From DASZFV01 sp035549075 (lineage in GTDB: Bacteria; Myxococcota_A; Polyangia; Fen-1088): a stretch of 64,000 nt of DNA. This document shows, one piece after another, positions 51,002 through 58,630 of this stretch. Positions within the stretch are counted from its first letter, which is position 1. Every line of letters starts with the position of its first letter. The notes under the pieces were generated by a model. That model searched no databases and was not told the DNA's origin. It saw only the letters and a list, made by a program, of their open reading frames with translations. A program made the translations under genes and the position numbers. The stretch lies in NCBI GenBank assembly GCA_035549075.1, contig DASZRT010000118.1:1-64000 (forward strand). The letters are read 5' to 3'.

Positions 51002-51805
51002 CTAGCCACCTTGAGCTTTGAAGAATTTTCCGAGGTCTTCGGCCAGTTGCCCGGCGGACGCCTCGAGGCAGTCCTTGTGCGCCCCGACCTTGTCCTGGGG
51101 CCGCGTGCCCGATTGCAGGCTCGCGCCCGCGTTCGTCCAGAGAATGATGCTCTTCGACGGCCACTTCGCGACCATCACCTTGACGTCGCATGAAGTCTCG
51201 GAGCTGCCGCCGGCCGGCACGTCGTCGAGGCGCGTGATGTTGCCGTCGATGTAGAAGCCCACGAGCCCGGTCTTCGGGAAGACCTTCTGATCGGCGGGCG
51301 CCAGCGTCAGCGTCACGACGGGGAGCTTGGCGAGCTCCCGCGCAAGCGCGTCGTGCAGGATCTTGGCCGCGTCGGCGTTTGCGCTTTTGACGCCGCCAGT
51401 GAACGGACCAAAGTTCAAGTAGATCTTCGCCTTCTTGGAGCCGGTCTCGGCCGACACCAACGCGAGCGCCTTTTCGGTCTGCGCGCGCACGAAGGGATCG
51501 CCCTCGCGCTTGAGCAGCTCGCGCAGCGGATCGGCCGATTGATGGTCACCGAGCTGGCCCAGCGCCTGCGCCGCGATCGCGCGGACGGTCTTGTTCTGAT
51601 CGTCGAGCGCCTTGATGAGCGATGGCACGGCCTGCGGGTCGCCGAGGCGCCCGAGGACGAGCGCCGCCTGCACGCGCACCTTGTAGTTCGCGTCCTCGAG
51701 CAGCGCCTTGCAGAGGTCGTCGATCTTGACCTGCGGCGCCGCGCGCGCGACCAGCGTCGCCCCCAGCAGCAGCGCGGCCACGAGCGCCGCGAACCGGCCC
51801 TTCAC
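51002..51805 (-). CDS. secreted HEAT-repeat protein
   Basis: 267 residues from a GTG that overlaps the kinase stop (GTGA). A signal peptide (FAALVAALLLGATLVARAA) is followed by at least three HEAT repeats (about 25-120: VRVQAALVLGRLGDPQAV, VRAIAAQALGQLGDHQSA, VRAQTEKALALVSAE). A C-terminal domain (about 125-255) with beta-type strands and two Cys (TSCDVKVMVAKW, KDCLEAS) has no family I know. The HEAT scaffold binds proteins in the periplasm. It is third in the VanZ-kinase-HEAT operon. Confidence 0.8.
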   Translation of the reverse strand: MKGRFAALVAALLLGATLVARAAPQVKIDDLCKALLEDANYKVRVQAALVLGRLGDPQAVPSLIKALDDQNKTVRAIAAQALGQLGDHQSADPLRELLKREGDPFVRAQTEKALALVSAETGSKKAKIYLNFGPFTGGVKSANADAAKILHDALARELAKLPVVTLTLAPADQKVFPKTGLVGFYIDGNITRLDDVPAGGSSETSCDVKVMVAKWPSKSIILWTNAGASLQSGTRPQDKVGAHKDCLEASAGQLAEDLGKFFKAQGG

Positions 51806-53025
51806 GAGCGCTCCGATTCGGCGCCGCCGCGCATGGGCACGGGACCACGGCGCTGGCCCTTGAGCTCGAACGCGATCGCGCAGCCGCCCTCGGGCAGGTC
51901 CTCGATCCACAGGTGGCCCTCGTGCAGCTCGACGACGGCGCGCGCGAGCGCGAGGCCGAGCCCGTAGCCCGCGCCCACGGACAGGTGCGCGTACGGCTCG
52001 AAGAGGTTGAGGCGGTCGGCGCCCTGGATGACTTCGCCAGGAACGGAGACGCGGAAGCGGCTGCCGACGTCGGTCTCGACGACGCTCATGGCGACGTGGC
52101 CGCGCGCGGGCGCGCGCCGGAGCGCGCTCATGCCGAGGTTGAGGATCGCGCGACGGAGCAGCTCGCGGTCACCGTGCACGCGGCGCTCGGACTCGCCGGG
52201 CGGGCGCGAGAACGACAGCGCCTTCTCGGCGCTCGTCGCGTGACGCTGCAGCTCCTCGGCGACGTCGGCGCCCAGCTCACCGAGCGAGAGGCTCGTCTCG
52301 TGCGGGATGAGCCGGCCCGTCTCGTAGCGGTCGTAATCCTGCACCGTGCGGACGTGGGCCATGATCTGCGCGAACACGGTGCGCGCATCCTCGACGCTTT
52401 CGAGGAAATTCGCCAGTCGCAGATCCCCCGGCGCGGGGCCGTGCTTCGCGAGGTAGTCGACGTTGACGTTGAGCGCGGCGAGCTGGCCCTGCAGATCGTG
52501 CAGGAAGTGGCTCAGCCAGCGGCGGCGGTCGACGATCTCGGTGCCCTGCTCGCGCTGCTTGCGCTCGAGCTGGCGCGTGAGCGCGCGCGTGCGCAGCAGC
52601 GCCCACAGACGCGTGCGCCGCTCCTGCGCGTCGGTGGCCGGGCCGAACACGGCGTCGGCGCCCGCGGCCCACGCGCGCAAGCGATGCGAACGCACGTCGT
52701 TGGGCGCGACGATGATGACGGCCGTGAAGTGCGTGCGCGGGTTGCTCTTGAGCCGCTGACACAGCTCGATGCCGCCGGCGGGCGGCAGGCGGTCGTCGAC
52801 GAGCACGACGTCGGGCGGGTGCAGCAGCGCCTCTTCGAAGGCGGCGTCGGCGTCGACCGAGGTCTGCACGTTGATGCCCTGCCCGCGCAAGAAATCGAGC
52901 AACGGCCGCGCGACGGCGCGGTCGGACGCCGCCACGAGCCCTTCGACATCGCTCGGCAGCGACAGCGCTTGGTTGTGCGTGGTCCTCTCGTCGGGGAGCA
53001 TCGACACGGAGCCCGGCGACATCAT
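51802..53025 (-). CDS. receiver-histidine kinase hybrid with degenerate sites
   Basis: 407 residues. A receiver-like domain (about 25-145) has Asp77 in VVLVDDRLPPAGG, but the conserved Lys near its end (GADAVFGPATD) is missing. A coiled linker leads to a HisKA-like domain with LHDLQGQLAALN (His176). The HATPase_c domain has ILNLGMSALRRA where the N-box Asn is expected, and SVPGEVI in place of the DxGxG G1 box, although GAGYGLGLALARAV keeps the G2 region. It may therefore be a pseudo-receiver with a weak or non-ATPase kinase, acting as a phosphotransfer or scaffold. The ATG overlaps the VanZ stop. Confidence 0.82.
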   Translation of the reverse strand: MMSPGSVSMLPDERTTHNQALSLPSDVEGLVAASDRAVARPLLDFLRGQGINVQTSVDADAAFEEALLHPPDVVLVDDRLPPAGGIELCQRLKSNPRTHFTAVIIVAPNDVRSHRLRAWAAGADAVFGPATDAQERRTRLWALLRTRALTRQLERKQREQGTEIVDRRRWLSHFLHDLQGQLAALNVNVDYLAKHGPAPGDLRLANFLESVEDARTVFAQIMAHVRTVQDYDRYETGRLIPHETSLSLGELGADVAEELQRHATSAEKALSFSRPPGESERRVHGDRELLRRAILNLGMSALRRAPARGHVAMSVVETDVGSRFRVSVPGEVIQGADRLNLFEPYAHLSVGAGYGLGLALARAVVELHEGHLWIEDLPEGGCAIAFELKGQRRGPVPMRGGAESERS

Positions 53026-53417
53026 AAAGCAGCCTTCGATTTTCCTCTACGGTCGATCGCGATGAGCCACTTCGTCGCGAGCCACGCGCCCAGGAAGCCA
53101 CCGACAGCGTCGGCCGCGACATCGAGGACGTCGCTCGACCGCCTCGGCACGAACAGCTGGTGGAGCTCGTCGGTGATCCCGTAGGCGACGGCGAACAAGC
53201 CGGCGCCGACGACGGTGCGCGCGCGCGACCGCGCCGTTCGCGGCCATGATGCACGCGCCACCAGCGCGCCGAGGCCGCCGTAGAGGGTCGCGTGGACGAG
53301 CTTGTCGAGCTGTGGGATCGACACCTTCGGGATCGCAGCCCCGGGGATTGAAGACAACCCGAACAGCAGCGCGCACCACGCGACGACCGGCAGCCACAGC
53401 CGCGCCCGCGTCGTCAT
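53022..53417 (-). CDS. VanZ-like membrane protein
   Basis: 131 residues starting MTTRARLWLPV. Four membrane helices are visible with the VanZ signatures: PQLDKLVHATLYGGLGAL and GITDELHQLFVPRRSSDVLDVAADAVGG. VanZ-like proteins have been linked to teicoplanin tolerance in Gram-positives; most are of unknown role. It heads the operon with the receiver-kinase and HEAT genes by an ATGA overlap. Extending the frame upstream adds 21 residues without protein character. Confidence 0.88.
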   Translation of the reverse strand: MTTRARLWLPVVAWCALLFGLSSIPGAAIPKVSIPQLDKLVHATLYGGLGALVARASWPRTARSRARTVVGAGLFAVAYGITDELHQLFVPRRSSDVLDVAADAVGGFLGAWLATKWLIAIDRRGKSKAAL

Positions 53418-53528
53418 GAATTCCACGGTACCGGGTCGTCGGAACTGGCACAAGGTGTCAAAGCCAGTCATCACGCGCATTTCACGTTATCCCACATGTA
53501 GGTTTTTTGACTTCATTGGGGCACAAGG

Positions 53529-53534
53529 TAAGAT
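53529..53534 (+). promoter_or_regulatory. TAAGAT box for the second PilZ gene
   Basis: A -10-like hexamer lies 7 bases before ATG 53542. It overlaps the alternative ATG at 53533. Confidence 0.4.
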
Positions 53535-53541
53535 GCTTGGC

Positions 53542-53994
53542 ATGGCGACCCAATCGGACCTGCCCTTCCCGCCCGTCGACGGCGAGGCCTCCTCTGAAGA
53601 CGCGCGCGACGTCGCGACGTCGGCGATCCCCGCGCTCCGCGGCGCCGATCAGCGCGAGCACCTGCGCTTCGACAAGATGTTCTCGGTGCGGGTCGAGTCG
53701 CTGCTCTTCGGCGAGATCTACTGCGTCGCGCGCAACATCTCGGCGGGCGGCGTGTTCCTCGAGATCGCCGATCCCCTGCCCCTCGGCGCCACCGTCCGCG
53801 TGTGCTTCCCCGTGCCCGACGGCTCGGGCGAGGTCGTCGCGACGGGCGAGGTGAAGAACCACTACTTCATCAACTTCACGCAAGGCGGGTCGAACCGCGC
53901 CGTCGCCGGCATGGCCGTTCGGTTCACCGCCTTCGAGAGCGAAGGCCACAGCTTGCTGTCCGACTGCCTCGCGAAGATGAGGGTCCTTCACTAA
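53542..53994 (+). CDS. PilZ-domain protein
   Basis: 150 residues. The PilZ domain occupies about 40-145. DQREHLRFDKMFSVRV supplies the RxxxR-like segment with Arg in the loop before it, and NISAGGVFLEI fits the (D/N)xSxxG motif exactly. VRVCFPVPDGSG and VAGMAVRFTAFES complete the barrel. It should bind c-di-GMP in the cytoplasm. The start follows a TAAGAT box by 7 bases (53529-53534); an ATG at 53533 lies inside that box. It meets the next minus-strand gene end to end with no space. Confidence 0.83.
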   Translation: MATQSDLPFPPVDGEASSEDARDVATSAIPALRGADQREHLRFDKMFSVRVESLLFGEIYCVARNISAGGVFLEIADPLPLGATVRVCFPVPDGSGEVVATGEVKNHYFINFTQGGSNRAVAGMAVRFTAFESEGHSLLSDCLAKMRVLH

Positions 53995-55479
53995 CTATTC
54001 TTCGGCGCGCGGCCGCACGGTGATGGGGTCGGGTAAGTCGACGGCGGCGCCGGGCTCGATGGGGACTTCGGCTTCGCGCGCGCCGTTCACGATCGACAGG
54101 ACGCGCGGGCCGACGCGGATCGAGATCTCGTAGGGCCCGGGCAGCAAGCCCGAGACGACGAACTTCCCCTCGCGATCGATCTCGCCCACGGCCTTGCGCG
54201 GCAGCGCGAGCGGGGAGCGGCCGACGAGCACCGCGCGCGCGTCGGGATCGAGCGGCGTGCCCGCGACGGTGACGACGCGCCCGCGCACGCGCGCCCCGCG
54301 GTGCGACAGCTTGAGCTCGAGCTCGGCCTCGAGATCTTCGGGCGTGATCTCAAGCTTCTCCGGCGGGTACAGCAGCATCTCGCCATGGCGCGCCCACACG
54401 TAGTACGTGCCGGGCTCGAAGCGATCCTCGGCGAAGCTGCCGTTGGGATCGACGGTCCAGATGACGGGTGAGCCCGCGCCGACGCCGCCCGACGGCAGCG
54501 CGACGACGGTGGCGCCCGCTTGCTCGTCGCCGTCGGCGTCGAGGACGCGGCCGCGGATGACGCCCGTCTCGACGAGCTTGAACGTCACGCGCGGGCCGGG
54601 GACGGTCACGGGGTTCTTGAGCGTCACGGGCAGCCACCCGAACTTCGAGGCGCGCAGCGTGTAGCGGCGCGCGTCGAGGCCGCCCAGCGCGAACGTGCCG
54701 TCTTCGGCCGTGAGCGCCTCAGCCGAGGCGATGGGATCGTCGGCGTTGCGCAACGCCTGGATCGTCACGCCCGCGACGGCGGTGCCCGCGGCGTCGGTGA
54801 CGCGCCCCTTCTGCACGACCTCGGTGTCGAGGCGAAAGTTGTGCGTCGTCGCGCCGCCGCGATCGAGGTGCAGCTCGGAGACCTCGGTCGCGAAGCCGGG
54901 GTGACTCACGCGGATCGTGTACGGCCACGGGCCCGACGGCAGGCGCAGGTGGAACGCGCCGTCCTTCGCCGACGTCTCGTCGAGCAGCGGCGTGCCTTGG
55001 AACCACACGCGGATCTTCGCGGCGTCGACGCGGTGGCCGGCCTCGTCGCTCACGCGGCCCTGCACGACGGCCTCGGCGCGATCGGCGGTGTCGCGGCGGA
55101 AGACGTCGCGGCGAAACTCGAGCTCGGTCGGCAGCAAGCAGCTCGCGCCCGCGTGCCACGGCACGGCGCAATCGGGCGCGAGCGTCGTGCAGAAGTCGAC
55201 GCAGCTGCCCGGGTCCTTCGGATCGCAGCTCGACATCGGCAACGTGTCGGGATCGGCGAGCGGCGCCGTCGGCAAGCGGCCCTCGCAATAGATGCAGCCC
55301 TCGGGGCGCTCGACGCAGCGGACGTCGCGCGCGTCGAGCGGCGTCGACGTGGCGTTCGGCGCCGTCGACGGGCCGCGGTCGCGCCGGCACGCGACGCCCA
55401 GCGCGGCCAGCACCACGCCCGCGAGCACCGCCGCGCGCGCGCCACGTGACGCCTCCTGCGATGTCGTCCTTTCCGCCAC
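53995..55479 (-). CDS. lipoprotein with carboxypeptidase-regulatory-like domains
   Basis: 494 residues from a GTG. The signal peptide ends ALGVAC, so it is probably a lipoprotein. Residues 50-120 are Cys-rich (CVERPEGCIYC, CTTLAPDC). Four CarboxypepD_reg/SdrD B-like domains follow, each with a GxVxDAxGxxVxGA signature: VQGRVSDEAGHRVDAAK, KGRVTDAAGTAVAGVT, IRGRVLDADGDEQAGA and VRGRVVTVAGTPLDPDA. The modules are thought to act as surface stalks or binding domains. No catalytic domain is present. It diverges from tmk. Confidence 0.83.
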   Translation of the reverse strand: MAERTTSQEASRGARAAVLAGVVLAALGVACRRDRGPSTAPNATSTPLDARDVRCVERPEGCIYCEGRLPTAPLADPDTLPMSSCDPKDPGSCVDFCTTLAPDCAVPWHAGASCLLPTELEFRRDVFRRDTADRAEAVVQGRVSDEAGHRVDAAKIRVWFQGTPLLDETSAKDGAFHLRLPSGPWPYTIRVSHPGFATEVSELHLDRGGATTHNFRLDTEVVQKGRVTDAAGTAVAGVTIQALRNADDPIASAEALTAEDGTFALGGLDARRYTLRASKFGWLPVTLKNPVTVPGPRVTFKLVETGVIRGRVLDADGDEQAGATVVALPSGGVGAGSPVIWTVDPNGSFAEDRFEPGTYYVWARHGEMLLYPPEKLEITPEDLEAELELKLSHRGARVRGRVVTVAGTPLDPDARAVLVGRSPLALPRKAVGEIDREGKFVVSGLLPGPYEISIRVGPRVLSIVNGAREAEVPIEPGAAVDLPDPITVRPRAEE

Positions 55480-55501
55480 GGCTGCGTCCAGCGGTGTTAG
55501 T

Positions 55502-55507
55502 TATACG
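55502..55507 (+). promoter_or_regulatory. TATACG box for tmk
   Basis: A -10-like hexamer in an AT-rich stretch lies 8 bases before ATG 55516. Confidence 0.4.
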
Positions 55508-55515
55508 ACGTCATC

Positions 55516-56145
55516 ATGACGCTCCAGCGCGCCATCTTCGTCGTCCTCGAGGGGATCGACGGGTCGGGAACGACGACGCAGCTCGGCCGCGCCGTCGCTC
55601 ACCTCGAGGCGCGCGGCCGGCGCGCGGTGGCGACGCGCGAGCCGAGCACGGGTCCTGTCGGGCGCCTGCTGCGCGAGCTGCTGCTGGGCCAGCACGCCCT
55701 GCCCGACGGAACGCCCGCCGACGGCAACGCGATGGCGCTGCTGTTCGCGGCCGATCGGCGCGACCACCTGCGCCGCGAGATCGAGCCCGCGCTCGTTGCC
55801 GGCGTCGACGTCGTCTCGGATCGTTACCTCATGTCGTCGCTCGCGTATCAGGCCGAGGAGGCCGACCGCGGCTGGGTCACGACCCTCGCGCGCGACGTCC
55901 GCCCGCCCGAGCTGACGCTGCTGCTCGACGTCCCCGTCAGCGTCGCCGCCGAGCGACGGCGCGCCGCCGGCCGCGTCGTCGAGCGCTACGACGCCGACGA
56001 GACCCAACGCCGCGTCGCCGAGCGCTACCGCGCGCTCGCAGCAGCCGATGCGACGGCCGTCGTCGTCGACGGCCGCGGCAGCGTCGACGAGGTCGCGCGC
56101 ACCATCGCGGCGGAGATCGATCGAGTCCTAAAAGAGCGATCCTGA
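55516..56145 (+). CDS. tmk: thymidylate kinase
   Basis: 209 residues. It phosphorylates dTMP to dTDP. The P-loop is LEGIDGSGTTTQ, REPSTGPVG and the DRY-like SDRYLMSSLAYQ are present, as is the LID region RRRAAGRVVERYDADE with its Arg residues. The P-loop carries Thr-Thr where many enzymes have Lys-Ser/Thr (GxxGxGKT), since this enzyme reads GSGTTTQ, as occurs in a subset of bacterial TMKs. The TATACG box lies 8 bases upstream. Confidence 0.93.
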   Translation: MTLQRAIFVVLEGIDGSGTTTQLGRAVAHLEARGRRAVATREPSTGPVGRLLRELLLGQHALPDGTPADGNAMALLFAADRRDHLRREIEPALVAGVDVVSDRYLMSSLAYQAEEADRGWVTTLARDVRPPELTLLLDVPVSVAAERRRAAGRVVERYDADETQRRVAERYRALAAADATAVVVDGRGSVDEVARTIAAEIDRVLKERS

Positions 56146-56215
56146 CTTCAGCCGCGACTTCGAGAAATTCTCGACTTGGCGTCGAGTGCTTTTCGAGATC
56201 GCGATCAGCGGCGCG

Positions 56216-58252
56216 TCAGTGGTGCTTCTTCGAGGAGGACGCCGTCTTCTTCTTGGCCGCCGCCTTGGCGACGTGGTGCTTGGGCGGGCCCGTGTTGGCC
56301 TGCGCCTTCGCGGGCGCCTCGATCTTGGGCGCGGCGGGCGCCGCCGCGGCAGCGGGCGCCGCCGCCGCCGCGGCCGGAGCCGCGACGGGAGCGGGCGCGG
56401 CAGCAGCCGCGGGAGGCGGCGCGGGTGGAGGAGGCGCCGTGGCCGGCACCTCCGCCACCTTCGCCGGTTGCTCACCCGCGGCCGCGCCTGCGCTCTTCTT
56501 GCCGTGCATCGTGACGGCGATGACCGCGACGACGGCGATGACGATGGCGACGGCGACCGCGATGATCACGATCTTCTTGCCGCTGCCGATCTCGTTGATC
56601 ATCTCGTTGTCGCTCATGCGCTCGCCCGGCATGACGCCGCCGACGGTTGGCATCGCCGTCTGCGTCGAGCCGCTGCGCAACGAGAACTTCTTGCGATCGT
56701 CGACGGTGACGGAGCCGTCGTCTTTGTAGCGGTCTTCGAGGGGCTTGGCCTCGTCGGCCGCGGCGACGTCCTCCGGAGCGGTCGTCGGCGCGGGCTTGCC
56801 CTTCCCGGCCGCAGCGGCCGCTTTGGCCTTCGCCTCGGCCACCATCTGCTCGACGTCGCCCTTCTTGAACCACAGCGTCTCGCGGAACGCCCCGGAGCCG
56901 CCACCACCACCGCCGCCCGATCCGCTGCCGCCGCCCCCGCCGGCCGCGCCACCCCCACCGCCGCCGGCACCGCCGCCCCCGCCGCCCGCCGGACCGCCCG
57001 CTGCCATCTGCATGGCGGGCGGAGGCGTACCGGCCGCAGGCGACGCGCCCGGCATCACGCCGGGGATCGCCGCGCCCGCGGACGGCAGCGCGACCATCGT
57101 CGCGGCGACGGCCGCGCCGTGCGTACGACGCGCGGCCTCGACGGCCGCGGCCACCTCGGGCGCGAGCGCTTGCGCCGGAGGCGCCGGCGTCGGGCCGACA
57201 GGCACCACCGCCGGCGGGGCGGAACCGTTGGCTGCATCGCGGGCAGCCACCGCCTGATTCACCAGATTCTGCACCTCGGGTGCTCCTCCCGCGAACATCA
57301 TGGTCTTGGCGAACGCCGCACCTTTTTGACCACCGGCTTGGACCGCGGCGGGCCCGGCCGGCATGCCGACGACGCCCGCCACCTCGGCGAGGAACTGCCG
57401 CATCGTGAGCGGCCGTCGGCTCGAATTTTTGTCCATCGCCTTGAGGACGACGCGATCGATTTCGGGCGTCAGCCCCGGCGAGAGGCGGCTGGGCGGCGTG
57501 ACCTCGCCCGTGAGCACCTGCTGCAGAACGGCCGCTGAGTCGGCGCCCGACGCGGGCGCGCGCCCCGTGATCAGCAAGTAGAAGATGCCGCCCAAGCTGT
57601 ACGTGTTCGAACGCTGGTCGACGAGCTTGCCCTCGGCCTGCTCGGGCGACAGGTACTCGGGCACGCCAAACACCGTGTCGGTCACGGGCCACGGCGTGAC
57701 GAAGTTGATGACCTTGACGACGTCGCCCGTGCCGACGAGCACGTTCTTCGCCGAAAGGTCGTGGTGCACGACGCCGACCTTCTGGCCCTCGAGCAGCGCC
57801 TCGCCGATCTGCGCGACGAGCTTCTTCGCGCGGTCGACCGGCATCGCGCCCGACTCGGCGACGAGCTGATCGAGCGGGCGCCCGTCACACAGCTCGGTCG
57901 CCACGAACAGACGTCCGTCGCCGCCCCGCCCGAAGTCGACGATCTTCGCGAGGTGCGCGTTCTCGGCGCGCTGCAGCTGCTTGAGCTCGCGCTGCGCCCG
58001 CTCGCCCGCGGCGGGCGACGAGAACACGGCCGGCGTCACCAGCTTGTAGGCGACGTTCGCGCCCGTCTGCGTATCTTGGGCGAGCCACACCTCACCGCTG
58101 CGGCCACCGCCGAGGCGAGACGTCAGCGTGAAGCGCGGGGGCGGTGCATCGGCGACCAGGCGGCGCGGGCCTTCGGGGGTCGCGCACGTCTCCTGCGGGC
58201 AGAAGTTCGCGTCGTCAGGGTACTTGGTCTGGCAGTTCGGGCAGACTTTCAT
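56216..58252 (-). CDS. zinc-ribbon Ser/Thr kinase-like protein, probable pseudokinase
   Basis: 678 residues. The N-terminal zinc ribbon is CPNCQTKYP...CPQETC. The kinase fold (about 40-300) keeps the Gly loop GGGRSG, Lys70 (VAYKL), the catalytic loop HHDLSAKN (Asp165, Asn170) and SPEQ. The DFG motif is INFV (Asn183 for the metal-binding Asp, Val for Gly), and the structural Asp of subdomain IX is Asn216 in SNTYSLGG. Hence it is probably a pseudokinase or a metal-altered kinase. Then follow a long Ala/Pro/Gly linker, one membrane helix (about 553-572) and an Ala/Pro/Lys-rich tail ending HH. GGAG precedes ATG 58252 by 5 bases. Confidence 0.87.
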   Translation of the reverse strand: MKVCPNCQTKYPDDANFCPQETCATPEGPRRLVADAPPPRFTLTSRLGGGRSGEVWLAQDTQTGANVAYKLVTPAVFSSPAAGERAQRELKQLQRAENAHLAKIVDFGRGGDGRLFVATELCDGRPLDQLVAESGAMPVDRAKKLVAQIGEALLEGQKVGVVHHDLSAKNVLVGTGDVVKVINFVTPWPVTDTVFGVPEYLSPEQAEGKLVDQRSNTYSLGGIFYLLITGRAPASGADSAAVLQQVLTGEVTPPSRLSPGLTPEIDRVVLKAMDKNSSRRPLTMRQFLAEVAGVVGMPAGPAAVQAGGQKGAAFAKTMMFAGGAPEVQNLVNQAVAARDAANGSAPPAVVPVGPTPAPPAQALAPEVAAAVEAARRTHGAAVAATMVALPSAGAAIPGVMPGASPAAGTPPPAMQMAAGGPAGGGGGGAGGGGGGAAGGGGGSGSGGGGGGGSGAFRETLWFKKGDVEQMVAEAKAKAAAAAGKGKPAPTTAPEDVAAADEAKPLEDRYKDDGSVTVDDRKKFSLRSGSTQTAMPTVGGVMPGERMSDNEMINEIGSGKKIVIIAVAVAIVIAVVAVIAVTMHGKKSAGAAAGEQPAKVAEVPATAPPPPAPPPAAAAAPAPVAAPAAAAAAPAAAAAPAAPKIEAPAKAQANTGPPKHHVAKAAAKKKTASSSKKHH

Positions 58253-58392
58253 CCGGCTCCTGGCGTCGTGACGCTTGTTAGAACACCGCCCCGTGGCCCC
58301 TGACGGCAGGAGCGACGTTGCGACATGTTAACGCAGAAAACCGGCGAGAGATCAATTACGTGCACGACCGTCGCGAGACGCGCGCGCGCACG
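58253..58392. other. upstream region of the kinase-like gene
   Basis: 140 bases with no gene. On the minus strand TAACAA lies about 25 bases before ATG 58252, with GGAG near the start, so this gene has an ordinary short leader. The remainder is GC-rich with alternating CG. Confidence 0.4.
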
Positions 58393-58424
58393 GAGCGTTT
58401 GGTCGGATCCCGAACGAAACGCTC
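58393..58424 (-). terminator. hairpin after the small basic gene
   Basis: GAGCGTTT (58393-58400) pairs with AAACGCTC (58417-58424), and an inner TCGG/CCGA stem extends it. It begins 12 bases beyond the stop of the 49-residue gene. There is no T-run after it on the minus strand, so termination may be weak or factor-assisted. Confidence 0.45.
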
Positions 58425-58436
58425 GCGCCGGAGCGC

Positions 58437-58586
58437 TCAGGCGTTCTTGCCGGGCTCGCCGAGGCCGGCGAACAGAGCTTCTTCCGAGGGCGTCGAGCGC
58501 TTGCTGTCGATCGCCTTACGCTTCTTGCCCATGTTCGAGTGACGGCGAACGCGGCGCTTCCAGGTCTTGCGGGAATTCGAGGCCAT
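58437..58586 (-). CDS. 49-residue very basic protein, possibly ribosome- or RNA-associated
   Basis: 49 residues, about 15 Lys/Arg in the first 30: MASNSRKTWKRRVRRHSNMG, KKRKAIDSKR. It ends with a short acidic or neutral tail (STPSEEALFAGLGEPGKNA). No membrane segment is present. The length and charge are like small ribosomal proteins or RNA chaperones, but I cannot match it to a named family. It has its own promoter (TTGACC, 17 bases, TAAAAG, 10 bases to ATG) inside the 3' end of rel, and a hairpin beyond its stop. This isolation from rel suggests strong, independent expression. Confidence 0.7.
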   Translation of the reverse strand: MASNSRKTWKRRVRRHSNMGKKRKAIDSKRSTPSEEALFAGLGEPGKNA

Positions 58587-58596
58587 AGCGGGACGC

Positions 58597-58625
58597 CTTT
58601 TACCAGGCTCGGCCCGGCGGGTCAA
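58597..58625 (-). promoter_or_regulatory. promoter of the small basic gene
   Basis: TTGACC (58620-58625), a 17-base spacer and TAAAAG (58597-58602) on the minus strand lie 10 bases before ATG 58586. The box and spacer lie in the 44-base gap after rel. Confidence 0.7.
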
Positions 58626-58630
58626 ACCCC

